Origin: Larus michahellis
Taxonomy: Eukaryota > Chordata > Aves > Charadriiformes > Laridae
Reading direction: 5' to 3'
Length of the DNA stretch: 64,000 nt
NCBI RefSeq assembly: GCF_964199755.1
Contig: NC_133911.1
Span: forward strand, 3,685,001 to 3,749,000
The notes under the pieces were generated by a model. That model worked only from the letters and a program-made list of their open reading frames with translations, made no database searches and was not told the origin of the DNA. A program made the translations under genes and the position numbers. Below, piece by piece: positions 39,601 through 52,632 of the stretch (its first letter is position 1; each line of letters starts with the position of its first letter).

Positions 39601-42292
39601 TTTTTTCCCAGTTCTTACCAGCCAGAACAATTCTGTCGTCTTTTCAAAGCAGAACGCAAAACTGTTTCTCTGCTGTCCCACTGGAGGAAGGAGCAGTACC
39701 CAGAGGTATTATGGAAGTGCTGACAGCTTGTTCAGTCCTATGCAAGAGGCAGAACAAAGGCAGTCCCTGCCCTGGAGAGCTTTCAAACGTTGCTTAATGT
39801 CTCCTTTTGATCCTGCCCCAAATGTTGCTGAACTAACTCTGATTTTCAGGCGTTTGCCTCATCTGCTGTAATCTCTCCGTTGAAGCTCCGTTCACCAAAA
39901 TTTCTTCTGGGAATCCCAACATTCATTGCTTTGCCTGTGTGATGCTTTGAGCCGCGGCTGAGGGGATCTATATCTTGAAACCACAGTGAGCTATGCCTGC
40001 AGAAATAGGATAGCATTGGTGTACCTCGGCGTCCCTTTTGCACTGGTTTGCATCTAGCCAAAGCAACTCCAATTGCTGCAAAGGCTGCCAAACCTGCTCG
40101 AGGAAGTGGGTAAATACTCCTTAACTTGTGCTGAGCTCCCTAGTGCTCTGGTTTGATCGCCAGCAGTGCCTGAGTTAGCACGGCTGAAGCTAGCTGGCAC
40201 ATCCTTACAAAACCCAGAAATCGCAGCAATGAGCACGTGCATATTCTGCTCGTCACCAGCCATTTGAACGTTCCTTAATTACACCTGTTGTTATGAAGAG
40301 GCCCTACATAACCCCTGCTTTTCATTAAGCCTCCACCAGAGGCACAGAGGGTTAAAAATGCAGCCTCAGTAGCAAAATCCTGCTTGCTTCCAGTATGACC
40401 AAGCATTCATTTCCACTCACTCACCTTTCTGAGTAAGACGACTGTAGCTCCTCCTGTCATCCCTCTGGGATAACACCTGCTTTCTTGTTTCTCTTCCTGT
40501 TCTCTGTTCTTGTTTCTTTAGTCACAGGCCTTCATAGATGATGTTCTGCCTGTTCCAACCTGTCAACCCCTCAGCCAATTTAGAAGATTCACAAGCTGGT
40601 GAAATCCTGCTTGCTAGTGGATTTTTTTTTTTTTAATCCTACTCCAGCTCAGATGCAGTATCTGTAGGAATGCTGATGCAATTAGAACTATCAGAGGTTG
40701 GAGAACATCAGTAAAAGCTTCTTGTTCTGTGGACATGCAAGATGCAATCATCCTGGAATCACAGACACCATAACTCCACCATAAATGAAGCCCAAATCTT
40801 CCTGAGCAGTTGTCCAAGCTCCTGGAGAAAGTGGTAGATAGTATGTCTTCTCCTGTCTTCTGGCAATAGGCAAGCAGATCTCCCCTGGCGATCCTCACTC
40901 CTCTTGGTACTTGGCGGAGCGATTGCAATGCTTGGTAGGAATTCACTGGGGTTAATCAATCCAGTAACTTCAGGCTCTCCCTATTGGGAACTAGAACAGA
41001 TGTCAACAAGAGGAAGAGGTACTATAGTATGGCAGCGAGGAAGGAGGGGAATGAAGAAACCAGGAACAAACTGCGCAAGGGCAAAACAGTCATTAGCAAA
41101 TCAGTAACTGAAACTAGCTATTATATAAGTGGCTGTGTCAGCTGTCATACCTCTTTCTTTAGATGGATGCTTTTTGAGTTAAATTCAGCTGCAATATTAT
41201 ATTTTCCATCAGCAACCTCTGAAGGATTCCTTCACCTTCTCACAGAACAGTTCTATCCATGCCTGAGTCGGTAATTGCAAAGTCATAGACCCAATGCCCC
41301 AACAGCAAATGTACAAACAGCTCTATACAGGCTACCGGTGCTGAAAACTTTAAAAACCACAGTAATAATCTCCTGAATGCAGGTAAACCCTCAGGGAAGC
41401 ATTCTGGCTGAAGAGAAGACCTGGCTTTAAAAAACAGATGATTTTGCAACCTTTAAATGATACCAAAGGTGATCTAAAATGCTAGGCCGACGTAAGGATT
41501 GCATAGATGACTTATTTTTGATTCATTCAAAATTGCAGATTATCTGGGAGACCCATGAATGTCTCTGTGCTCTGGGTCTGTTTGCTCTGATGTTTGGGCT
41601 GTGCTTATTCACATGGAAAGCACCGTAGTTAGCCGGGAAGCCCTACGATTTGCTATTAATCACTTGTTTTTATTTTTTTTTTCACGCCCTGGAAAGCTTT
41701 ATTAGCCAACCAAAGAGTAGAACTGCTGCCACGTGACTTCCACGACCCATACCTCACCGTGAGTAATGTGGAGTGAATAGTCCACCTGAACAGCACAAAT
41801 ATTCCTGGTCTGACCCGTCTGTTCAGCACTAACAAAAACCCTCTACACAAGTCCCCAAGCAGCCCCCAAAAGTTGGTCCCCCCAAAAGGTCGGAATGGTT
41901 TGTAACCAAAAGGAGTTAAACTGGCCTAGTGAAGTTTCCTGACTGAATTTACCCCACCGGCACCATATAAAACTCAAATGAAGGCAGAACTCTACAAACT
42001 CTTCACAACCATTTGTTCAAAGTCTATGTCCTGTTTGCTGGAGGGTCCCTGCTTGCCGAGGAGATTTTGTCCAGTCTCTAGCATATTTAAAACAAACTAA
42101 CAAACAAAAAAAACCCAACCAAAACAAAACTCAAATGCAACAAGAAGACATTAAATTTTCCCTGTCCCCCAGAATGGCAAAAGCAATGGCAATAAATACA
42201 GAACTCCACCCCACAGACAAGGGTAGAGTCTGCCCCAACATGGACACGAAATACCAACTTCAAAGCCTTAAACTCTTGAACTTTTCTCTTCT

Positions 42293-42445
42293 CTTGCTGT
42301 GCAATCTTGGGCAAATCTTTCTGCCTCTCTCTCTCTGTTGCTTCATCTCTGAAATAGACATAATGACACTTTGCAGCATTGTTGAGAGGGTTAATTGGTG
42401 TTTGTATAAAGCTTTGGTGATGTAAGCTGCCATGTAAGCATGATG
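42293..42445 (+). repeat. MIR-like CORE-SINE fragment
   Basis: CTTGCTGTGCAATCTTGGGC, AAATCTTTCTGCCTCTCT, TTGCTTCATCTCTGAAATAG, ACATAATGACACTT, GTTGAGAGGGTTAATTGGTG and TGTATAAAGCTTTGG follow the sense MIR consensus over about 130 bp. It is the best preserved MIR-like copy in the window. Confidence 0.75.
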
Positions 42446-44529
42446 ATGACTATTGCTTTGATACTGCTTGTTAATTGCGACAGGATGGGTTGTAGTCATG
42501 CGCCAGTATTTAAAAATATGTTTTTAAGAGATATTCCTAGATCTCATCTGGTATTTGAAGATGATCAGTACTTACTCCTGTATTAGACGAACAGATGACC
42601 AAATTCTTTGTGCGTTTAACAATCCTGCAGATACTTTCCAACAACACGCAAGGGGTGCTGCGTACAGCAGATCCCACACATTTCGGCCTTTGGCGCTCAG
42701 CCTCATCAAATGAGCTTCTTGCAAGGCCCGTTGCTTAACAGAATAGACTTTCTTCTCACTTTATCAGCATGAGAGGATAAGATCTTGAGATTATTTTCAC
42801 TTCTACGTGCATTTGTCATAGAGGTCTACAGATCAAGAACACTTGTAATTTGCATTTGCCACGCAGGCCGTTTAATACACCTCCAGAAGTACATCATGAG
42901 GGCTTGTATCCTTTACCTGGTATTTTTTCTGAAATTCTCTCTCCTCTTTGAGAGAATACAGTCACTCGTCACATAAGGACTGACAGTTAGGCCTACAAGG
43001 CAAGGAATGCATTTTGTATTACTGGCAGACAGAAATTCTAAACGTTATTGGTACCAATAGTTGGAAAAGTCTTCCCTCCTCCTCTTCAAGGATGTGTCTT
43101 CCTGCAAGGCTGCAGCACGTCCAAAGGCTTGCCTCAGTAAGCAAACTGTTTACCTACTCCCGAACTGATTAGAATCTGGCTGTAAAAGGCTGCATGTGCT
43201 TCTACACTCCGCTCCAACCATTCCGGGGGCACTCAGTGTGCGCCCACTTCTCTTCGTGGATGTAAAGAAAAAAACAGATCAGAAGGTGGAGTGGGAGAGC
43301 AAGGATTTACAACTCAGGCTAAGTTTCACAGGTACTCGGTGTTGCTTATTAAGCTCTATAAAGGAAATATTTTTTAATTGAAAGGCTCAATGCCTCCTTT
43401 CAGCCCTGGAGACAATTATTCTAGGTAAGTCAGAGGCGTATTTGTCAAAGAAATTTAGCAAAGCAGCCCATTCAATGAGGCTCGTTTTTCGTCTAACCAG
43501 AGGAGAACAAACGACTTGTCAGCTCAGCCAGATCTTTCTGCAGGACTAAAAATTTTACACAAGTAAGAAAAAAAATATTTAGACAGAAAAATTTGCCATG
43601 AAATTGCAAATGATCTCTGTGAAGAATGATTATCTATAGAGATCTGTGTAGAGATTACCCGGCTTTAAAGGAAGTTCAGCAGTAACGAAACCACAGCCAC
43701 TATAATGGCTTTTGAAGGCATACATCCATCCTGCAAGGTAATAGCTTAATAACGTTCTAATGCTAGGCATGCCGTACTTTGGATATAAAGAGCAATGTAA
43801 TCACACAAATATCAAATACTAAAGAAGAGCACGCAGAAGCAGTGAAAGGCTCTGAGTGAAAGTGATGAACGGTAAGGAGAAACTGGCACGTCATACTATT
43901 TGCCTTTGCATCTTGAGGTGATGTCATCAGAAGGCCACTTATGGCCACTGATGGCTGTGTACCAATTATCGTTTGGGAAACACAGGATGGAGAGGTAAAT
44001 GGGAACTGGGTCCTGGTAATGGAGCTCCTTACCTAGTACCAGTGGAATAAATAAGGAAGAGGACTGACCTTTCCTCTTCCTGACTCAGAAACATGCCAGA
44101 ATTATTTTCTAAGTAATACTATCTCCTTGTCAATCATCATAAAGGAGGTCATGCCCAACCGTAGCCAGGCAGGAGAGGAAATCAAAGGGAAAAAAAGCCC
44201 TAGATTCAGCAAGTTTATCAGGGATTTATCGGTGCTTAGGTTAAATTGCCTATCGTTTTATTTGGGTCACCTAAGGCTGTCTGATTGCCTGCTGTCTCTG
44301 CAATTCAGACAGTAGAAAATGAAGTAAATCACAAAAAGTGTGACACCTGGAAATATTAATCTGTCCTATAAATGAACAACATTGATCATTATCATAACAG
44401 CAATGATTATTGCAAACAAAGATTATGATTCACGTTTGGCACTTGCTGATGTGGAACCTTTAGTCCAGAGAGCTCAAACCAGGTGACACTTACCAAATGA
44501 TTAAGTGTGCATGCTTCCAGTTAAGCCAG

Positions 44530-44645
44530 ATAAATAATATTATCCTTCCTTTATACAACAAGAAAAATAGAGCTTCAAAACAATTGAATGATTTCCTCAT
44601 GATCAACAGTGAATCAGTGAGACTCAGGAACCGTCATAGCCTTTC
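44530..44645 (-). repeat. MIR-like CORE-SINE fragment
   Basis: On plus: AATAATATTATCCTTCCTTT, ATACAACAAGAAAAATAGAG, ATGATTTCCTCATGATCAAC and AGTGAATCAGTGAGACTCAG follow the reverse MIR order (attattatccccattttacag, cacagctagtaagtggcaga). Confidence 0.55.
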
Positions 44646-45956
44646 TCTGAAACTCAAGGTAATCACACATGTTGAAGCTATTTATGATCAAGTTATCAAT
44701 TTCCATTAAAAAAAATGATAAGGATCAGTTTCCTAGGGAATCAAAGAGTTTGAGGAATTCTACAAAATCATATAGTTCTACTAGATAATAATATACTGTA
44801 CTTCTGTAATACTATGAAACAAACATGCACTATAGTGACAAAACATTCACTGAAGGCAAGTTTCTCAGTAAAAGCCAATGTGGTAGTTAAAGCAATAAAC
44901 CCCCTTAGAAGGACAAAGAACCAAAAATAAGAAAAACAAATAAACACACAATATCTCTAAATTGCCTTCTGGCCAAAGATTAAAGGAGACTCGATTTGGC
45001 AGCACTTTATGGGAAAGCCAAAACAAAAACCCCCTACATTGTTTCATCCATCAACGAAGTGGAACTACTTTTAGCTGGGAAAGGGGCGAGATGTTTTAAC
45101 GCGAATGACGTTGCTCGTAGTTTAGGCCTGGAAGTGATGCATCTCATATGCACTTGAAATTGGAGGGGAATTCAGGAAGGCAGGATATAATTACTTGAAC
45201 TAAATCTGGCCAAGACGTTAGCATTAGTGTCCTGTACTCTTACAAAAAGATCTCTGAAGGGTTATTGGTCAAGCATATCTCTTGGTGTGAATGCCAGGTC
45301 AGACAGTGGAAAATATTTAATCAGTCAGTGCCATGTTACAAACATGACCCTGGGACAGTGATTTGGTTTCTCAATGTCACATTTCTCAGCTGCACACAGG
45401 TACTTACAGTTGCAGCACATTCAGATATCGTTGATGGGAGATTCACTGTACATTGAACAGTAAATATCCTTCTGCTTTTAATAGGGTTCAGAATTACAAA
45501 TTCCTTTTGTTGAAAGCCCCTCCCAAAAAAAAAGAAAAAAAACCCCACACCTTGTAGAAGTTTTGCATTCACCCAAAATGAAGAAATACACTTTAAAAAG
45601 TTAAGAATAAATACAGTTCAGCAATATTTATTAATGCTTAAACACAGTACAAAACCAAATCCCTAAGTAAGGCCTTTCAGATAACAGTGTCTGGAACACA
45701 CGTTTCACCTAGCACAAATGAAAAATGGCTTCACCGGCATCACTGAGCTCCTTGCCCTGTCTTTGGCAAACACCGACAATAGCCATGCTAATAAATGGTG
45801 CTCCCCTGCTCAGAGAGAGATGATTCTGTGGTTTCCTGAGCTAAATCACCTGTTACTCATGGGATGAATTCTTCCTTAACAACATCCTAAAGATTCATTC
45901 TTTCCTTCCCCACAGCTTTGCAAAGGTTCAGCCCCATGCCTGACTTCTTTATAAGA

Positions 45957-46223
45957 TGAGGGTAGTGGCTTCAAACTGCAAGAGGGGAGATTTAGATGAG
46001 ATCCGAGGAAGAAATTCTTTGCTGTGAGGGTGGTGAGCCCCTGGCCCAGGTTGCCCAGAGAAGCTGTGGCTGCCCCATCCCTGGAGGGGTTCAAGGCCAG
46101 GTTGGACGGGGCTTGGAGCAGCCTGGGCTGGTGGGAGGTGTCCCTGCCCAGGGCAGGGGGGTTGGAACTGGATGAGCTTTAAGGTCCCTTCCAACCCAAA
46201 CCATTCTGTGATTCTATGATTCT
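45957..46223 (+). mobile_element. CR1 LINE 3' fragment
   Basis: Sense CR1 tail from GGTAGTGGCTTCAAACTGCA through GCCCAGAGAAGCTGTGGCTG to AAACCATTCTGTGATTCTAT and GATTCT, with intact terminal repeats. Nearly collinear with the element at 22.4 kb, so both belong to closely related and fairly young subfamilies. Confidence 0.93.
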
Positions 46224-49200
46224 TTCAGCCCATTCAGATCAAGATTGCCAGAGTCGCTTTTGTTCTGAGGCCCAGGAGTATTTTTTCCCTGTTTGTTTTC
46301 TTCTCAGTTCCATCCAAGCTTCTTGCCCTTCTGTCCAACTCTACCCTCACGTTTACTGGGCTTGGTAATCTCCACCCACATCTCTTACTTGGGTGTAAGA
46401 CTCCCAGACCTCCGTCCTTCCTGATCCCCATGGGTTTTGCTTGCTCGGAATCTTCGTTGTATCTTTGGTCATGGCGCAAGATGCAAGGCAGGATTTGCCC
46501 AACGCCTTCGGTTCCCTGAGGCCCCCTGTTCTAGGAGGTTGTCAGCCATGAGAGGCCACATGACGCTCTTCCATTTATTCACTGGGCAACGATTTCTCTA
46601 ATGCATCTTGCGCTTGTAGGCCGTAAGGTCTTCACAGTTACCAAATCCTGCCTTTGTATATCCAAAATATTTACATGGTGCCAGTTGGCAGTGGCTTTAG
46701 ACAGCAAACAAAATGAATAGATCAGTAGTTTCACTGTGCTACACATCAGGGGAGAGATTATATGGACGTGTAATGTAAGAGAGCGCATTATAACTGACCG
46801 ATCTTCCAGTTCCACAGGCTACAGAGATTGAAACACCAGTAAAGGGCCTAGGGGGTAGTTCTCTGTATTCAGGGTAGAAGTAAAGATTCCTGGTTTTTTT
46901 CACTACTTAAGCTGTGACCTATCTTGGTTATCTGAAGCAGCAATGGGTTCAATGGTCAACCCATGAGGTAACTAAAGAAAAAAACCTGCCCATTGAGTAC
47001 ATGTGAGTTATGCAGTTAGGTCTTCTCCTGATCCCACTGTAATGTGGCTGTTGGTACTAGGACTCAGGGAAATCGCTTCCCCAAGGATATATCAAACATC
47101 TTTTCGGGATACAAGAACCTTCCATTTCATCAGCATGGCTGTTCTTCCAAGTGTTCTCTGTCTTTCTGGACGACCTAAACAGAGACACTCAGCAGCCGCA
47201 GAATTGCCACGTTTACTGGACAAGATTACATTTGAGTATATGTGAACACTAATTAACCATCACTACATTCCTCAGGGTGCGTTTTCTTTCTCAAATTATT
47301 TCTTCATCCACCAAGGTCAGCCTCAAAATACTCATTTGACTGCATGCGTGGAGTAGTGCATAAAGTAGTACTTTCATTTAATGGAGAAACTAAAGCAAAG
47401 GACTTACTCAAACGCACCCGCAAATAGAACAAATTCTGATTCCTGTTGTTTGTATCCGACTTGAAAATTTGCGATTCTTTTGTTATGATTACAATTAAAG
47501 GAACATTTTCTGCAATGTGAAAGTCAGACAGCTATGTAATTTTCAAGAATAAAGCAAAAGGTCTGTGTTCATGAGCACACAAAGATGTTTTCATGTCCTG
47601 TAACCACCCATGTGATACTGCTGAGGGGCCATACAAAATTAAAAAGCAACTCCAACCTTTATGACATAGTGAACTGCCTCACTTGTCTCTGTCCTGGACT
47701 TAATCACTTTCCAAGCTAATTTAGCAGCATGTACTTATTTATTTGGTGCATTTAATGATTTAAAAACATAAATTTGGAGCTCCTAGTCACTGCCCAAGCC
47801 CAGGTTTAAAATATGCCTCCAAGACACGATAGCAGTACAGCAAAGATACTTTACAGAGAGAGGAAATTCTACAGTGTGATTCATTTGCATGTTGGAAAAC
47901 AACTGGGAAGAAAGAAACTACTCTGAGAGAGAAGTCTCATTCTACGCTATCATTAGGGTTGAGAATAACATACCAGAAAGATGAATGGAATGTTAATGAC
48001 AACACACTTATGCATGAAATACTTTGGGGTTGGGGAACATTAGGGAGAATGACAGAGGTGTAAATATGAGCTCTGGAATCCCTTCAGCATTTTGGGGCCT
48101 TTATTACAGTCTCCAGGTTCACATGTTTCCCACATTTCTAGACTGAGATGACTTAGTAGGAATTCCAGTGTAAATACAAAAAAGGACAAAATGGTGTGGC
48201 AGAGGAAAACAAGGTAATTGTCCTCAGGTCAAAGGGTATAAAACTAGGTATGTATCACATTGCATGAGTTGCCATGGGGAATTTATTAGGTGAAATACAG
48301 GTAGGCTAATGCAGCATTCTAATAATACCGTGTATTTATAGAGTGCTTTTCATCTTGAATTATAATAATAATTTATTATAAAGAGTTCCTTCTGTTCTGC
48401 AAAACCTTCAAGCATTTGTAAACTGTGATCTCAGATTAGATATAAGGATGAGTGAGTGTAAGAGATTAAAACAAAACAGATCAACTATTCCTTCTTTTTT
48501 GAAGCAAACCATTTTTCCTTGAAGCATTTCAGGGCACCAAAATTAAAACAGTTCAAAGAAAAGGATATGGTTTGATAAATTTCACTAACTCAAAAAGATT
48601 TTATGTGGCCACAGGTGGCACACGTGAATACTTTGTGTATGAAAGATCCCGTTATTGTGATTGAAGTCTGAGGTAAAAATGAAATAAAAATTTTTACACC
48701 CCTCAGCAAACTGAAAATATTTTTGTTTGGTTGGTTTCTCTCTTCATGATTTCAGATTGGCATTTTTTTTCTAAAATCTCTGTCATTTTCTTACTTCTAG
48801 AAAAATATTTCTTGTCCATATTTGAAACCTCGATAACAAAAATGGTTACATCTCTCAGTGGGGTTCTGTAAATCCAAACATCATTTAATTTTGCTGCACA
48901 ACTGTAGCTCTCCCTGGGGTCTAATACAACAGTCACTTTGCGTCAACAACCCTGCCTCTGTGCTTACCACATAAATTAAAACTACATATTCCCACTAAAA
49001 ACGAACAGATGACCTCGAGTGAGATATTCTAGGAGCACACGGTATTTTGCACTCCCCAGTTTGTAGAAACGAAGTTCCAAATTTGGTTTTGGCCCACAGG
49101 TACTGACATCACGGCCATTTTTACCCCCACTTCTTGCACTTAATTAATCTCCACAAAGCCGGGAGAGGGAGTGCAAGTCTGCACAACAGCCTGTGCTACT

Positions 49201-49244
49201 CGCAACAGACAGAACTAAGAGCTGAAAAAGTTTGTGGGCTACCA

Positions 49245-49258
49245 CTGCCCTCTGTTGG
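49245..49258 (-). promoter_or_regulatory. CTCF-like motif
   Basis: On the minus strand CCAACAGAGGGCAG matches the CTCF core CCASYAGRKGGCRS at all but one position. It lies 1.4 kb before the UBE2J2 CpG island, between the divergently oriented SCNN1D and UBE2J2. Motif evidence only. Confidence 0.4.
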
Positions 49259-50599
49259 GTACCGGTGCAGAAGTGCTCAAGCTTTGAGGAGAACCGTGGT
49301 CACTGCAGGAACTATTCACATGGAAGATGCCTGCAGCTTTTGGAAGAGTAAGAAAAATTCTGGCCTTTTTTGCAGTCATGTGGTTCCATCTGTGCGTCTT
49401 TTGCAAACTCTTTGGGCAACTCAATCGTTTTCTTTTCTGCCGTTTCGTTTCACCTGAGGCAATAAAGAAGATTATTAGCCCAGAGAGAGAGGTACACTTT
49501 CCCTTAAAGTAGTACGTATCCTAATAGTTAATGAACACAACACTGCAGCTCTGCTCTACACCTACAGCGCTAAACACACATGTATAAATCAGGAGCCGGT
49601 CTCTTCCTTATGCTTTTTTAAATTAAAGCTTGGATAATCAAACTGCATGAATTCCCTTTCACAAACATTAACTGAGTTGCAGATTTCAAAAGCCCAGAAA
49701 AAAAAACATTGGAAGGGAGTGGGCGAAAAATTCCCCTCAACAGGGATACAATTCAGTATATAGGTGACGACCGAAATGCCAAAATATTGTTAACCACGAA
49801 CAGGTTATTTCTTAGTCTTTTGAAGAGGAATTTTTTTATTTTTTGGCGTTCTTTGCGTGTGAACAAATACAACAGGAAATGCTAGTATTTAGATTCAATA
49901 TAAGTCAGTCTCAAGCTGGACTCAGCTCACCAAAGAGAACTGATTAGCCCAGCCCTGACAATAAAAGAGAAGGACCATCGTGACTGACATCTGCTAAACC
50001 CCGTCTTGCACAAAATGGCACGTAGGTTAAGACTGTAGTGTAACTTATGCAACGTGCTTATTGCGCCAAGAACGATGTTAAGGCCAGGAGGAATTTTGTG
50101 TTTGACAAAACATCCCACAACACCCATGTTATTAAAATGTTTAATCTTTCAAGCGTAGGCATCTCCCATAATCCCTTCAGGGAAAGGCCTGTGTGCCATG
50201 GTGCTCAATGGTGAACTAAGGATCCAAGACAGAGCAGAACTCCGCGCTCCCTTTGACGGAGCAAAACTTTGCAGCATTTTCTCTTAAAATGGTCTGGATA
50301 CGCGACCTGAAATTAAGAGTGAATAGACACTACACCTTCCTGTCACGTTTAGCCTCCCAACTGTAAAGGAGCACTTTGCTTTACTCTTCTTACACATTAC
50401 TGAAGCAACAAACGTGCAAATGTGATTTACAAAATGATTTGCTGTTATTTTTATGGGCCTACCCGTGGAATCCTGGAACAAAAAATACTGCCTGCGCACA
50501 GAATGACTGAAAACAGGGTTCGATTTATCCATTTTATGAGCAATGGGGACCTCAAGAAAAGACTTCGGAGACTTATAGCGAAAAAAAACCACGTTCAAC

Positions 50600-51080
50600 G
50601 CGGAGGCGTCGGGCCGCTCCCGGGACCCCCACAGCCCCTAGTCCGCCATGGCGGTGGGCGGAAGTGGGAATCATGTGAGTGCTGTGTGACGCACTCACGC
50701 CCCGGAAGCGGGGCGGCTCCTTCCCGGAAGGAGAGGCCAGCCCTGCCTTGGCCCCGCCTCGCCGGGCCGCCATCTTGGCTGGGAGCCGCGGTCGGCGCCG
50801 CAGCGGGGAGGTGTGGGGGTTGCTGCCCTGCCCTGCCGCCTTCTCCTGTGGCTCTCCCATCCCTTCCCTTTTCCTTCCCTCCCCTCCATCCCTCCCTCGC
50901 TTGGCCGCCGGCTGCAGGCAGGTGGGGCGTCCCGGCCGTGGAGGGGCCTGCTCCAGCAGGGAGAGGTGAGTGGGGCCTGGGCCGGCGGGGCGAGCCCGTG
51001 AGGGAGCTGAGGGAGCCGTCCGGGCTGGGAGTAGGGCTTTTGGGCGCATCGTGCTGCTCGTGCTCGGCTGGCTAAACACC
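50600..51080 (+). promoter_or_regulatory. UBE2J2: CpG-island promoter of UBE2J2
   Basis: An abrupt GC- and CpG-rich island in AT-rich surroundings. It contains ETS-type sites (GCGGAAGTG at 50658, CCGGAAG at 50702 and 50724), a TGACG half-site at 50687, a GC box (CCCCGCCTC, about 50752-50760) and a YY1-type GCCGCCATCTTGG at 50766-50778. No TATA box is seen. This is a typical housekeeping arrangement. Confidence 0.85.
50780..50965 (+). other. UBE2J2: UBE2J2 non-coding first exon (5' end approximate)
   Basis: The exon end is set by a consensus donor (GGGAGAG/gtgagt) at 50966. The start is uncertain and taken just after the YY1 site, which often sits at the transcription start. Spliced to the exon at 52502 it places GAG directly before the ATG, with a purine at -3. 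Confidence 0.6.
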
Positions 51081-52501
51081 GGCGAGTTGCTTTTTGGCTT
51101 GGTTCTCGTAAATTGTATTGTCGAGGTGGGAAGTTGGGTTTCCGGTCGTAGCTTCTGTAAGTGTTTGCCGTTTATTTTGCGCGTTTAAGGTACAAATGTT
51201 CTTTCAGATAAGGCCTTTGAGGGGTGTTAAAATCCCCAGAGCTATGCTTAGTGCTCTAAAATATTTTAGTGTATCTTTGTAGCCCATAGTGAGGGGCGCT
51301 ATACTAAGATTACAGAACAAATAATTGAGTTAAATTAAAAAGATATGTTTTAATGTCAAAACTGACTTCTTTAGAGAAAATTCTTAATCTTATGATTTCA
51401 AGAGGCGTGACTTAAAAAGTGTGACTTCCTTCGAGAAAAAATACCGTATGTTTCAAACAATGATTTACAGTAATTCTGACAAAAGCCAGGTTAAATGCGT
51501 TTATTTCGAGTAGGGTTTGAATATTGGTCCACATGCAATTGTTGCTTGTGGTTTAATAGTATTTAACAAATTCTGCTTGGTTATCTGTTTAAAGTAAAGG
51601 AACAGAAAGGGTTATACTTTTTGTGTCAAATGCTGCTATCATATTGTAAGTATTTTCTTATCTGTTTACACGAATTGTTTGTAAAGTCTTTCGTTTTCGT
51701 TCTTGCTTGAATTGCCAAGTAACTTGCTGCATTTCTAGGGGAAAAGCGAGTTAAATAGCAGTTGTTAATTGGTATGTGTTCTGTAGGTGCATTGTAAGGG
51801 CTAATACTTTCTTTATCTTGTAAGCAGCATGGAGTTTCCTTTCTTCACACTGACTTGTCTCACTTTGGATGAGGCCTTTGTTTGTCTGGAAGAGAATAAT
51901 CTGGCTCAGAAGTTCCCTTCTGTAAATTCAGCTGACTCTTAAGCAGGCAGCAGATTTAATTTAAAATCCTTCACCTCAGAGTCAGTAATAAGGTTACTCT
52001 GTTTTTTATATTTGTTATTTATTTCAAATAACTGTATGTGTAGAAACAGCAAACAAATTTACATCATAGGCAAATTTACATAATAGATGTTCAAACTGAA
52101 AAGGGAAATGAATTAGTCAAAAATACTAAGCTCTTTGAAACAGTGTCATAATGATGTGTGTTCAGCCAAACACAGGGCTCGTTATTAAGAGTTCAAGTGG
52201 GTTCTATAGTGCAGCATATTTTCATGGTAGCACTTCACTGTGGTATTTAAACAGCGGTGTTCTGGAAGGAGTATTTTCCCATTTTGGCAATATACAGAGA
52301 CTCTTGGGAGTGTGTTAGTTGGTTAAGATTTTGCATGGTTCTTGCCACTTAAAAGTTATGGTAATTTAATGTATATTTTTTAAAAATACTCTGCGAAGTA
52401 GATTTTGCAAAAATCTGGAGCTGTGTTCAATGAAGCATAGTAGCTCTGCGTCTGTTAAGATTGTACTGAGATTGTGTTTATATGTATTTCTCAAAAACTA
52501 G
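50966..52501 (+). other. UBE2J2: UBE2J2 intron 1
   Basis: The CpG-rich start fades within 200 bp into AT-rich intron. No repeat or extra exon was recognised. It ends CAAAAACTAG immediately before the ATG. Confidence 0.6.
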
Positions 52502-52632
52502 ATGAGCAACAACAGTAATAAGAGGGCACCAACGACAGCAACACAGAGACTTAAACAAGACTACCTTCGAATTAAGAAAGATCCAGTGCCTTATATCTGT
52601 GCAGAGCCCCTCCCATCTAATATCCTTGAATG
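52502..52632 (+). CDS. UBE2J2: UBE2J2 first coding exon
   Basis: The ATG is the first codon of the exon. Encodes [20 protein letters not shown], then [20 protein letters not shown] and ILEW, the start of the UBC fold. Donor AATG/gtaaga splits the Trp codon. Confidence 0.97.

Larger units (their letters stand above)
32856..41000. other. SCNN1D 5' flank / 5' intron, proximal part
   Basis: No coding exon was recognised on either strand. It presumably contains the SCNN1D 5' non-coding exon(s) as part of intron or promoter DNA. Contents seen: a MIR-like fragment (33505-33605), a 22-bp palindrome (33427-33448) and an orphan donor with a coding-like stretch (37111-37171). Open frames of 99-191 codons overlap in three plus frames at 39,200-39,870 but match no family I know. 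Confidence 0.5.
41000..50600. other. Intergenic region between SCNN1D and UBE2J2, distal part
   Basis: AT-rich DNA without recognisable exons. Contents seen: MIR-like fragments at 42.3 and 44.5 kb, a CR1 tail at 46 kb, a possible ancient L3/CR1-type piece near 48.33-48.46 kb (ATTTATAGAGTGCTTTTCAT) and a CTCF-like site at 49.25 kb. The SCNN1D promoter may lie here or in the preceding 8 kb. Confidence 0.5.

Noticed and set aside
39222-39797. A 191-codon open frame upstream of SCNN1D
   Set aside because: It overlaps other open frames in the remaining plus frames, is Cys/Ser/Leu-rich without a domain, and has no splice or conservation evidence.
50573-51079. Long open frames on both strands across the GC-rich island
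   Set aside because: They arise from the low stop-codon density of the UBE2J2 CpG island; no domain, no conserved start, and the region carries promoter motifs and a splice donor.
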